Assembly: GCA_963082875.1 (NCBI GenBank)
Contig: OY720097.1
Coordinates: forward strand, 434,001-498,000
Length of the DNA: 64,000 nt
Reading direction: 5' to 3'
Source of the DNA: Corella eumyota
Taxonomy: Eukaryota > Chordata > Ascidiacea > Phlebobranchia > Corellidae
In this document: piece by piece, positions 45,420 through 64,000 of the stretch
Numbering within the stretch: position 1 is the first letter of the stretch
How the letters are laid out: every line of letters begins with the position of its first letter
Notes under the pieces: model-generated
Told to the model about the DNA's origin: nothing
Seen by the model: only the letters and a program-made list of their open reading frames with translations
Databases searched by the model: none
Made by a program: the position numbers and the translations under genes

Positions 45420-45545
45420 ACGCTGCTGATTAAGTGTAAGCTCAGCAAAAGTTTAAACCCTTTATAGTGTCTTGCACGAAGGCTCTACAGCAAAAGCAGT
45501 GGGAATCGAACCAAGGATGTCATGTAGTAAAGTTAAGTGTTCTCG
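45420..45545 (-). repeat. SINE fragment upstream of SH3RF
   Basis: Counterpart of 8,168-8,300. Confidence 0.65.
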
Positions 45546-45864
45546 TCATAAAACATTTTATATGTAAAAAAAAAATAAAAAAAATTAATATAAATAATAA
45601 AGTGTTGCTGGTGATATTTTGTATTTAATCTTTTATTAATCCAATTAAAAAGCGCGCAAAAATAAAAGTTATTATAAATATTTAAAAAAATTAAAAAAAA
45701 AAAAAAATAAAGTTACTACCCTGTTTCTTGGTTTTTGTTATTTTTTTTGTTTACTTGGACAATCAGACAGTTAGACTAACAGACAGACAAGCAGGCAAAC
45801 AGTTAGGTTTGTAAAAATGTGAGAAGTTGTAAACTCAAGTAATATCAGTTGGTGATTTAAGAAA

Positions 45865-48800
45865 ATGGATTCTGAATTTCTTGGCGATATTCTAGAATGT
45901 TCGGTTTGTTTAAAACCTTTGGATGAACAAAACAAGGTAAACGTTTAGAACGTTATTCAATTTTAATTAAATTAATTACTTTTTAACCATTTCTTAATTT
46001 TGTTTATCAATAAATCGAACTTAAATGATCTTTAAGTAAAAATCTATGGCAAACACAAATATTTGTTACAATAAAAAAACTTTTATTTAGTTGATTTTTG
46101 TTAATTAAACTTCACCCCTTATCTTTGATATAAAGCATTGGGATTAAGTATATTATTTAACTCTATTACTTCTTACACAACAACTGTGCTTTTATTGTTT
46201 TAAGGTTTAGTAAAAGTGTTTAAGGTTTAGTTAAAGTCTACTACACTGACAGGCAGGCCTGATGTAGTGGTGAGTAAGGCGTTATAAACGGTATGAACTC
46301 CTGCTGAGCCAGCACTTAATAAGAAGTTTAATTGTTTAACAATTTTAATTAGTAATATTCCAAACTGCCACAGGCAACTCAATATTTGAGTCAGAAGAAG
46401 GGTAACAGTTGTTACTCTATGTTTAGGTGATGAAGTCACCCTTCTCCCATCAAGGATAAATAAATAAAAAAATTTGAATAAACTAAACAAATTTATTAAT
46501 TTCTCAGGTTTTGCCATGTCAGCATACTTTCTGCAAGTCATGTTTACATTCCATTGTGAGGTCACACAAGGAGCTACGTTGTCCGGAATGTCGAGTTGTC
46601 GTGCGACAAAAAGTCGATGAGTTACCGTCGAATATTTTGTTGATTCGTTTACTGGACGGAATAAAATCGCAGGAAAAAAAATTTGTCGAGATAAAAGTAG
46701 ACACTAGGAGGCATTCAGGTTGTGATATCATATTTAAATATTGTGATGTCATAGTTTATATATTTGTTTAATATTTTATTACTGTTAGTGTGAAAATAAT
46801 TATTTAATGTTTTTCTTAAAGTTGAAGGAATTTTAACGGAGTCAGTTGTCGCCACTGGAGGTGCTAAAGATGCTGAAAAAACAGGGTTACCCCAGAGTTC
46901 TAAGATTGTTTCGCATGAACGAACAAACAGTGAACCTGTCGTTCAAAAAGTAAAAAATCAAATTTTTAAATTTTATTTTAATTAATTAATTTTACAAAAT
47001 TAAAATAAATCTATTTACAATATTAAAGTTGTTGATTATAATTTAATTCCTTTAAGTTATAATAAAAATGGGTAATAAGGAAATGAGAACAACTTATAAT
47101 CTCCTGTATAACTTCCTTATAATATCCTAATCATAACTTTACTAAACACTTCAATAATTTAATCTTATTTAAAAAGCAAAATTTAATATTAAGTTATTTG
47201 ATAGCCTATTTAATTATGTTTTAAACTATTTTTTATTGGAAAAATATTTATATATTTTACAATATGTTATGGCCAATTTTTATCTAATTTTTCTTTTGAT
47301 ATATTGTGACATGCTATTGTTACAAGTTAAAAAATTAACTTTTTTACTATTTTTTATTTTGTTTATTTTAGACACTAGGAAAACCAAGAGCTAAAGCCTT
47401 GTTTGATTACAATTCCACTTTGCCAAGGTTTGTGTAAAAATAAACTAAAAATTTATAACTTTGTAACACAATCTTTATTGTTTTAATTTTAAAAAGATTG
47501 AAAACCAGATTTATGTTCGAAACTTAAAAGTTTTGTCATTTCAACCTTACAAATTTTATTTTATTGCCTAAATTGTTTTTAATTGACTTTTGTAACCAAT
47601 GATAAGGTGAAGTGGTTAACTTGGCTTTACTACAAGAGGTCTTGGGTTTGATTCTTACCACTTTTTGCTGTAACAAATTTCTCGAAAACCAAATTAATAA
47701 GAAATTATAATTATCCAAAACTGCCAAAATATTTTGATAAAATCTTTTTTTCTAAAGTAAAAAATGTTTATTTTCAGTGATTTGTCTTTCTCGAAAGGCG
47801 ACACCATTTTCTTGTTGAAGAAAATCGATGAAAATTGGATGAGCGGAGAATGTAACTCTCATATAGGGGTTTTTCCTTCCAATTTTGTCAAGGTAGACTT
47901 GTTTTTAAACATTATTTTAACTAGTCAGTGATCCACCTTAGATTAGTGTTTAATTGTTGTAATATGGTCAAAACTTTCAACTAATATTTGCTTGTGATAA
48001 TTTACTTGGACACCACAAACAGCAGTTTTATTTGTTTTATTGGTCGATAAGTTGGACATCAAAAATGTTTTTATGTTGTCGACTAAACTTTATTATTTAT
48101 AGATTATAAATTTGTTCTTTTCCAGATTATTCATCCTCTTCCTGTTGAACGAGCGATCTGCGTTGCATTGTTTGACTTCGATTCAACTTCCGATGATCAG
48201 GATCGGGATTGTCTCAAGTTTCAGAAGGTTTCTATTTTATAGCAAAATTTCAATATTTTTAAATTAAAAAAAAAAAATTTAAATTAAAAAAAACTTTTTA
48301 CTTGTTAGCCAAAACTTAGTTTTTTACCCCTGAGATCTTTACTTAGATTCATAAATATAATAACCCTTATATTTGTCTTCTATAATTGAACCTAATATTT
48401 TAGAATGAGGTGATATTATTGATTAGAAGAGTTGATGAAAATTGGGTGGAAGGAATGATTCGAGATAAAATTGGAATTTTTCCTCTTTCTTTTGTCCAGG
48501 TATTTCATGTTTAAAAATTTGTTTAAAAAATTTAAGTTGTAAATGGTAACTGCCATTTTTATCAAAGGATTTTTAATTTACCAAAAAACTTTTTATTAAT
48601 GGACATATTTCTGCAAAACAAATTTTAAAAACAACATTTTACTGAGATTTTGGCTCAATTTTTTTTTTACAAATTGAAAAACAATAATAAAAATATCTTT
48701 TTTTCCAGTAGAATAATGTTTTTAGAAAAATGGTTTTTGTTCAAACAAACTAACAGTAAAATTATTTTTATTAATATTTCAGTAATTTATTTTAAATGTA

Positions 48801-51800
48801 AAAAACCTTTTTTAAGTCAAATTTAAATAAAATTATTTTATAAATTTTGTTTTAAAGTTGAATGACAAAGCAAAAATATTGTTGGACGACATGAGTTTAT
48901 CCTCAGAGGGTAAAGGTCACCACAAGGGGGCAGCAGCAAGGAGGATTGAGAGCAACAAACACGGAAAGAACACAAAGAAACGACATTCGTTTCCCACCTT
49001 CTATGCAAGTAAGAAAATTAAATTTCAATTTTCAATTTCTCTTTAAATTTAACAAAAATTAGAAAAATTTGTTAAAAATTTTTGTTATTTAATCATATAG
49101 ATTTAATTAGGGTAAAAAATTAAACTTAGAAAATCTAAATTTAAATAATTAATTTTTTTTTTGTGTAAAACTTTTAAACTTAAATTTTCAGGCAAACAAA
49201 AAGAAAACTTTACTTCACATCGCCACTCGATGGAGCTAGAGGCCTCATCGTCATCAAGGCCACTAGAGGGCATAAACAAGTTAGTTTCAGTCCTTGCAAT
49301 ACAATCATTAAATTGTTAAAAAAAAAAAAAAAAAATCATTAAGTTATTAGTTCTAATAATATAAGAATTTAGCAATTTTACAAACAAAAAATTTGAATTA
49401 AATTTATTCTTTTTTTAGTACTCGAGACGTCCAAACGCCTGCTCAGGAATCGAGGACAAACAAAATTGTTACCCCAACAACCCAAGCGGCCAGTGGTGGT
49501 GCTAGAGCATCATCAAATAATTCATCGGGAAATAATATAACTTCAACTAAACTACCTCAACCTAGTAGCAACGTGAGTTAATTATTTTTTTATTTAAAAT
49601 TTAAAAAAATAACTTTTTTAATAAAATAATAAATTTAGAAAAACTCTTCAGACAAAATTTCTTCAACTTCCAGTGTTTCCAAATTACTATCACCAAATAA
49701 AATGTAAGTGTTGCCAAATATAAATAGAACTTACTTCCCCAGAATTTTTGACAACACTTTTTTTTGACCAAAAATTAAATAAATAAAAATATTGTTTTTA
49801 GAGTAACAGCAAGTTATTCCTACCAAGCACAGAAACCTGACGAACTTACCTTAATTAAAGGTAATAATTAAATATATTTTTAGTTTTAATTAATTATCGA
49901 CTAATTACATATTCATTATCTTGTGTAAAAATCAAAAATTTTATTTTCAATATTTTGAGAATTTCGAAAAAGTGGAAAAACGTTTAAAATTTTGTATTTT
50001 AGGCGAAAGTTTTAAAATTCTAGAAGTTTGTAACGATGGTTGGTGTCGTGGTTTAAATCTAAAAACCAAACAAATTGGAGCAATACCTGGGAACTATATT
50101 ACCCCTAATAAAGTTAACAAGTATGTTTTATTATATTGGAAATTAATTTAAGTTAAGTTAAAATTATCAAAGTGTTATGTTAAAGAGTTTTGGAATTTTA
50201 CAAGTAATGTATATAGCACGTTAGTATGGTTGACAATGAATCACAAAATGGCTTTAGAACCTCAAGAAAATCACTAATATAGGATTCTAAATTTTTTTAT
50301 TTTTTTAGAACCCCCCCAGCTACAACCTCTAAACCTTTATTATTAACCCCACGACCTATGACCTCTTCGTCATTAACTCCTAGGTCGTTGACCTTGGGTT
50401 CAGTGAACCCACGACCTTTAGCATCTAGTTTAGTGACCCCCAAAGCCTTAACCCCTGGTTCAGTAACCCCCAAAGCTTTGACCTCTGGTTCAGTGACCCC
50501 CAAAGCTCTGACCTCTGGTTCAGTGACCCTAAAGGCATTAACCTCTAGTTTAGTGATCCAACGACCCTCAACCACTAGTTCAGTGACCCCGCGACCTTCA
50601 ACATCCAAGGTCACATTGCCAAAAGAGGTAAACATTTTTTTCGTTTTTTTTATTAAATTTTTTTTTTCCGTTTTTTTTTATTCCAAATTTTAAATATTTT
50701 TTGACTACAGAGAACTTATCAACAATTTCAACAACAACAAAAAGATCAACAACAGGGGAAAGTCCCAAGTAAGATACCACCTCCCAGACCTGCTGCTCCA
50801 AAATCAACGAATCAACAAGGTTCTGCGACAAAATCAACGAATCAACAAAAGTCTGCGACAAAATCAGGAAATCAACAAAATACTGCGACAAATCAACAGA
50901 ATTCAGTAAGTTTATTTATAAGCATATGTTTAAGTTTTATTATTGTATTTATATTCTATATAGTTACCAGTTTATAGCCCACAATACAACCAGGATATTA
51001 TTTGTTGGATATTAATTGTCGTGATTGCAACTTCAACTAATATTTGTACATGATAATTTACCCACACACCACAAATGGCAGTTTTATTTATTAAATAGAA
51101 CTATAAATTGAACATATATACATATTTTTATTTATTTTTTTGCATATATCTTTATCCTCGATGTGGGAAAGTCAAATGCGTGACTTAAACATAGAGTAAC
51201 ATCAGTTATTTCGACCCAGTCTCGAGTTGCCTGTGGCAGTTTGGGATATTATAGATTATAATTGCCCAGTAATTAAGATGCTGATTAAGTGCTGGCTCAG
51301 CAGGAGTTTATACCGTTTATAGCGCCTTACTCAAGGACGCTACAGCATGAGAGCAGTGGGGATTGAACCCACGACCTCATGTGTGCTGTAGCAAGTGTTC
51401 TTACCACTACACCGCTCAATTGTAGATACTTGTATTAAATAATAAAAATTAAAGTTAATTAAAAAAGGGTTAAAGTTTCATAATTTTAATGTTTTAAAAT
51501 TTTTAGAAAAAGGAAAAAGGCAATCTGATTTTAAAAATGATTTCAGGGGGCGCAAAAAAGTCACCAAAAAGTCCACCTACCAGGTTAAAGTTTGTTTTAA
51601 TTTTAAATAAAATTCTTTACTTTCTTTTAAACATTTTAACTTTTGAAATTTAAATTTTAGAAGTCGATCGGGTTCCGAACAAAACAAACCAAATGTGAAA
51701 CCTTTAACCAGAGACAGGTAAGATTATGGATTGTTGCTTTTTTTTATAAAATACTTTAACTGATGTTTTTATATTTGGCTTTTCAACTTACATTTTAATT

Positions 51801-52294
51801 TTTGAAATTTGTTTATCCTCGACGTGGGAAAGTCGACTTCATGACTTAAACATAGAGTAACATAAGTTACTCCGACCCAGTCTCAAGTTGCCTTTCACAG
51901 TTTGAGATATTATAGATTATAATTGCCCGATAATTATGCTGATGATTAAGTGCTGGCTCAGCAGGAGTTCATGCCGTTTATAACGCCTTACCTAAGGGCG
52001 CTACAGCATTAGAACAATGGGGATTAAACCCAGAATCTCATGTAGCAAGTGTTGTGTTCTACCCACTATAGACTACACCATCTTATATTTAACACACTCA
52101 ACCTAATATTTGATCACAGGTATTATGCAGTTATGGATTACCCAGCCAGTGATCCGGGTGAGTTGTCGTTGAAGGAAGGAGACATCGTCGCGGTTCACCG
52201 ACGCGACCCTTATGGTTGGTTTGAGGGCACGCTCCAGCGATCAGGAAAAACTGGACTTTTTCCTGCTACTTTTTTAAAACGAGTGCCTGAGTGA
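45865..52294 (+). CDS. SH3RF1: SH3RF/POSH-type E3 ubiquitin ligase and scaffold, complete
   Basis: Eighteen exons join to 746 codons: 45865-45936, 46508-46718, 46822-46949, 47372-47427, 47778-47892, 48126-48227, 48404-48499, 48858-49008, 49192-49279, 49419-49572, 49639-49703, 49802-49860, 50003-50120, 50309-50627, 50711-50905, 51507-51583, 51661-51717, 52120-52294. An N-terminal C3HC4 RING (C12, C15, C28, H30, C33, C36, C49, C52) precedes SH3-1 (KALFDYN...GVFPSNFVK) and SH3-2 (CVALFDF...GIFPLSFVQ). A basic linker with the POSH-like RHSME motif comes next, then SH3-3 (ASYSYQA...AIPGNYIT), a Thr/Pro and Gln-rich linker, and a C-terminal SH3-4 (YYAVMDY...GLFPATFLK). In other animals POSH proteins scaffold Rac-MLK-JNK signalling and self-ubiquitinate. 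Vertebrate SH3RF1 is about 890 residues. The orthologue could equally be called SH3RF3. Exon 14 encodes a 10-residue tandem repeat. Confidence 0.93.
46245..46465 (+). mobile_element. SINE copy in SH3RF intron 1
   Basis: Shortened copy: 'gatgtagtggtgagtaaggc', 'actcctgctgagccagcact', 'actctatgtttaggtgatga'. Confidence 0.7.
47600..47675 (+). repeat. SINE head fragment in SH3RF intron 4
   Basis: 'gtgaagtggttaacttggct', 'gtcttgggtttgattcttac', 'tgctgtaac'; only the tRNA-like part. Confidence 0.5.
47955..48070 (+). repeat. Dispersed repeat of unknown class (copy 2)
   Basis: 'ttgttgtaatatggtcaaaa', 'caccacaaacagcagtttta'; see 17,425. Confidence 0.5.
50166..50262 (+). repeat. Partial foldback MITE-like repeat in SH3RF intron 13
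   Basis: 'aatgtatatagcacgttagt' and 'atggttgacaatgaatcaca' match the left end of the element at 2,100-2,200. The hairpin and right end are absent. Confidence 0.6.
51012..51125 (+). repeat. Dispersed repeat of unknown class (copy 3)
   Basis: 'caacttcaactaatatttgt', 'caccacaaatggcagtttta', 'ataaattgaacatat'; in SH3RF intron 15. Confidence 0.5.
51148..51418 (-). mobile_element. SINE in SH3RF intron 15
   Basis: Near-complete minus-strand copy with 'tttatcctcgatgtgggaaa' at the left and 'gaacccacgacctcatgtgt' at the right. Confidence 0.85.
51811..52083 (-). mobile_element. SINE in SH3RF intron 17
   Basis: Minus-strand copy ending about 36 bases before the last SH3RF exon. Confidence 0.8.
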
Positions 52295-52299
52295 TCGTA

Positions 52300-52570
52300 A
52301 GTCATTAAATTGTGATTGTGATGTCATAAGGTCGTTATTGTAATGTTACAAAGTCGTGATTGTGATGTCATGAAATTGTGAATGTCATGTCATTAGGTTG
52401 GTATTGTGATGTCGTTATACTGAGATTGAATAAGTTAAAAATATTTTTATTTTGATTATGATAACATAATGATTTCATGTTTTGTGATGTCATTGCAAAA
52501 AAACATGAATATGATATCATGATCACAACAGTAGTAAGTGTATTGTGACATCATAAAATTTAAATTGTGC
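52300..52570 (+). repeat. Degenerate 'attgtgatgtcat' repeats in SH3RF 3' UTR
   Basis: About eight imperfect copies, spaced roughly 20-30 bases, of 'attgtgatgtcat' directly after the stop codon. The core TGATGTCA is one base from the CRE octamer. Confidence 0.65.
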
Positions 52571-53830
52571 CAAATTTTTTGGGTAAAAACTTTCTGTTAA
52601 ATTAAATAAAAATCTTTTGCTAAAACTGTGCCAACATCTACAGAGTATTATATTTCATTTTTGTAAACAACTTTTTAGTTTAATTAAAATGCAATCTACT
52701 TTGTTGAATTTTGTGTTGTTGTTAAATATTTTTCTTTTCTTCATTGTTTTCATTTTTGCACGATACAAATATTAAGTTTTTTAAAGAATTTGTAAAAACA
52801 TTTTTTGTTAAGTTGTGTCATGCATTTACATTGGATGTGTAAGCCAAATAACATTGTTTTTTCTTTGTTTTTTATTTCTTGCAATTGTTAATGTCCATTT
52901 CTTTTTGTTTTTTGTATTACTTATTTAGTAAATTAATTAATAATAAGCGTTTAATTATAATTATGTTATCTCAACTTTATATTAGTTGCTATGTATCCAC
53001 TGCTTTATGAAGTATTCACGTTTTGTTATAACCAAATAAATTACTTATATGCATTTATGTTGTTTCAAAACTAAAACTAAATTAAAAAGAGGCATTTTAC
53101 CGAAAAATCGGCCGAATAATTAACGGTATTTAAAAAAAATTAACGGCATTTTATAAGGGTAGAAAAGGGGTTATTAAAATATTTCTAAATTGTTAGTAAA
53201 ACGTTGTTTTTAGGCATTTTTGGGTATTATGAAATATTACATTTTTAAATTGAGGATAACTACGAAAAACCGGGAAAATCAATCATGCGTAATGTTTGGA
53301 GCGATTTGATTGGTCGATCGTGAACTCGATGTCTTCAGAGAGTTTAATGTTGTTATTTTTGTTGTTTTTCTGTCTTTTAAGGTTGTCAATAAAACAAAAA
53401 ATAGTAAATTAATTAATCAGTTTTTACGCTATATATGATTACTTTAATTAGAAGGGTTGTAGGCATTTATTTTTATTTTAGTTTTTATCTTTTAGTTTTT
53501 AAGACACAAACGGTCAGACGGTAAACGGACAAAACACGTGCGTATGCGTTAATTCAATGCAGGAAGTCGTAAGTTCGATTCCCACTAACATCGTTTAAAT
53601 CCTTAACTAATATGGGGTGAAAAATAACACATACCATCAAGTAAAATGTTTAACCAACTATCAAACTCATTTTTAGTTTATTAAGAAAAGTATATTTGTT
53701 CAAAAGCTTGAAAGGGCAATATTGTAAAGTTATTCTTCGGACTAGCTAAGCTTACGTTAAAGGTTTAATTGTATATTTATAAGATAAATCTATGTAAAAA
53801 GAATGCATTATTTTATACAGTTTAAATATT
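52571..53830. other. SH3RF 3' end and spacer before UBR7
   Basis: Several AATAAA hexamers (near 52,605 and 53,034) may end the SH3RF transcript. A weak tRNA-like stretch ('gtaagttcgattcccactaa' near 53,570) may be an old SINE scrap. No coding exon seen. Confidence 0.5.
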
Positions 53831-53854
53831 TTAGACAACTTTTTACATCTAAAA

Positions 53855-55081
53855 ATGTCGGAAAAACGAAAATTAGATGAAATGGAATCTGGAGAGGAGG
53901 AGTTGTCACTGCAGGATGTCATTGCGGAGGACCATGAATTAGAAGCCACGGCAAATGCCGTCCTAGGAGGAAGTGATGAAACTGAGTGTACGTTTGAACA
54001 AGGATATGTCGATCGTCAAGCTGTGTTTGCGTGTAATACTTGCTCTAACACAAGAGCAGGGGTTTGCTTAGCTTGCTCACTAGAGTGTCATAAGGGTCAT
54101 GACTTATTTGAGTTATACACAAAACGCAACTTTCGCTGCGATTGCGGCAATTCAAGATTCAACAAAAAATGCAATTTCATCAAAAAACCACCGACCAATT
54201 CGGAAAATGTTTACAATCATAACTTTGAGGGTTTATATTGCTCGTGTGATCGTCCTTACCCCGACCCTGATGATGATGTTGCCGATGAAATGATCCAATG
54301 TGTTGTTTGTGAAGATTGGTATCATGGACGCCACCTTGGGGACACAAAATTACCTCCGCACATGGAGTTTTCTGAAATGATTTGTTTTGATTGCTCAAAA
54401 AACAACGAGTTTTTACACAAGTATAGTTTCTTGTTCGTCGCCCCTAGCAAAGTAGAAAAGGTAGAGCAAGAACAAGATGTTGAAATTGAGAAAACATGTG
54501 AAAATGATGACAATAAAACTAGTGAAAAAAATGATGCAAAGTTACCAGAAAATGTTGAGAAAAACAGCGATCAATCTGAGCCTACAACTTCACAATCACC
54601 TAAAAATATTCAGAAAGATCACACTGAAAACTTACCTAAAGAATCTGGAGATATTAAACCAGAAACACAAGAAACAAAAACAATTTGTAAAGTTGAAAAA
54701 TTGAAACCAGTTTCGATCACTGGCGCCACCTTCTGGCCTAATGGATGGAGAAATATATTGTGCAAATGTGAGCAATGTTTAATGAAATACGAGGATAACA
54801 AGATGGTGTTTTTAACCAATGAAGAGGATACAGTGAAGTCCTATGAAGAAAAAGGACGGAGATATTCTCACGTTGATGATAAAGTGATGTTGGAAGGTAT
54901 GCCACATACACAACAGGTCGAAATGATTCATGGTTTTAATGAAATGAAGGAAGGGTTGAGCAAATACCTGAGAAAGTTTGCAGACGAGGGTAAGGTTGTG
55001 ACAAAAAATGACATCACAAATTTCTTCAGCTCGTTGCAAAATAAGAAAAGAAAAGTGGAGTTGAGTTACAACTGCCGTTGA
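53855..55081 (+). CDS. UBR7: UBR7-type N-recognin, intronless
   Basis: One open exon of 408 residues; human UBR7 is about 425. An acidic N-terminus comes first. The UBR box (about residues 45-108: ECTFEQGYVDRQAVFACNTC..., ECHKGHDLFELYTKRNFRCD, CGNSRFNKKC) binds zinc and, in the family, N-degrons. The PHD finger (about 129-180: YCSCDRPYPDPDDDVADEMI, CVVCEDWYHGRHLG, ICFDC) follows, as in UBR7, which is a histone H2B ubiquitin ligase in mammals. Next is a Lys/Glu/Ser-rich spacer of about 80 residues and the conserved C-terminal part (ATFWPNGWRNILCKCEQCLM). A polypyrimidine/AG site ('tttaaatattttag') lies 20 bases before the ATG, suggesting a 5' UTR intron or trans-splice site. Vertebrate UBR7 genes have many introns; the single exon here stands out beside 15- and 18-exon neighbours. 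Confidence 0.95.
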   Translation: MSEKRKLDEMESGEEELSLQDVIAEDHELEATANAVLGGSDETECTFEQGYVDRQAVFACNTCSNTRAGVCLACSLECHKGHDLFELYTKRNFRCDCGNSRFNKKCNFIKKPPTNSENVYNHNFEGLYCSCDRPYPDPDDDVADEMIQCVVCEDWYHGRHLGDTKLPPHMEFSEMICFDCSKNNEFLHKYSFLFVAPSKVEKVEQEQDVEIEKTCENDDNKTSEKNDAKLPENVEKNSDQSEPTTSQSPKNIQKDHTENLPKESGDIKPETQETKTICKVEKLKPVSITGATFWPNGWRNILCKCEQCLMKYEDNKMVFLTNEEDTVKSYEEKGRRYSHVDDKVMLEGMPHTQQVEMIHGFNEMKEGLSKYLRKFADEGKVVTKNDITNFFSSLQNKKRKVELSYNCR

Positions 55082-55298
55082 AAGTTTTATAAAAACTATG
55101 AAATTCTGTAATTATTTTTTGTTTTGATTTTGTTGAAGTGTTTACGCTAGATTTATATATACTGTTTTTTTATTGAATTTAAGTTTGGTTGAATTGCTCT
55201 ATTGCCATGTTGCAAAAAACATATTAAAATGTTACCAAATATATAACCTACTTTTTATATTGTTTACCATTTTGTTAGGTTTTAGATTAAATTTAAAA
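55082..55298 (+). promoter_or_regulatory. Short UBR7-CPSF3 intercistronic region with 3' splice site
   Basis: Only 217 bases separate the UBR7 stop and the CPSF3 start. 'ttgtttaccattttgttag' is a strong pyrimidine-AG acceptor 20 bases before the CPSF3 ATG, with a second AG seven bases later. No upstream donor or start exon is evident within the gap. Tunicates add a spliced leader to many mRNAs and have operons, so this could be a trans-splice acceptor of a dicistronic unit. A 5' UTR intron is the alternative. Confidence 0.45.
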
Positions 55299-63977
<8,679 letters not shown>

Positions 63978-64000
63978 GTAATTATTATTTCTAGTCAAAC

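Overview
The window is animal nuclear DNA. It is about 70% A+T, its genes are cut into many short exons by small T-rich introns with GT/AG borders, and it is sprinkled with one tRNA-derived SINE family. Three conserved bilaterian genes are recognisable. Gene structure, base composition, the SINEs and a possible trans-splice or operon arrangement fit an ascidian tunicate of the Ciona kind. That assignment is inference; nothing in the sequence names the species.

Layout. Positions 1 to about 47,160 are a tandem segmental duplication seen as three successive units (unit 1 = 1 to ~10,000, truncated by the window edge; unit 2 = ~10,000 to 30,100; unit 3 = ~30,100 to 47,160). Each of the two internal joints fuses intron 3 of an SH3RF/POSH gene to an intron of a CPSF6-like gene. 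Units 1 and 2 therefore end in orphan SH3RF exons 1-3, and units 2 and 3 begin with orphan CPSF6 3' exons. The simplest ancestor is CPSF6 - family genes - SH3RF - UBR7 - CPSF3, with the block from a CPSF6 intron to SH3RF intron 3 repeated head to tail. An intact CPSF6 would then lie just left of the window.

The duplicated block carries eight members (G1-G8) of a multigene family I do not recognise. They share a C-terminal exon of about 270 residues, rich in helices and with TPR-like motifs. They differ in first exons: an acidic MAD... type, an MPK-W type, and an MPPKKRKK type with an SV40-like nuclear localisation signal. Between lie threonine/serine-rich exons in which the codon pair ACG-TCA recurs, so the DNA is studded with CRE-like ACGTCA/TGACGTCA sites. 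All internal junctions downstream of the first exon or two are phase 1. G3, G6 and G8 read through cleanly; G1 reads through but has a different C-terminus; G2, G4, G5 and G7 each carry a break.

From 45,865 rightward is ordinary single-copy sequence on the + strand: a complete SH3RF/POSH E3 ligase gene (18 exons, RING plus four SH3 domains), an intronless UBR7 (UBR box plus PHD), and CPSF3, the 3'-end-processing endonuclease, whose last few codons lie beyond the window. UBR7 and CPSF3 are only 217 bases apart with a good 3' splice site just before the CPSF3 start, as in a trans-spliced operon.

Repeats: about 25 SINE copies or fragments, a second short tRNA-derived SINE with target-site duplication, an hAT-type MITE with 8-bp duplication, a foldback repeat with a CRE-containing hairpin, and several minisatellites (57-bp units in CPSF6 and CPSF3 introns, 10/11-bp GGGT-rich units in family-gene introns). 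No retroviral, LTR or Polinton sequence, CRISPR array or true tRNA/rRNA gene was seen.
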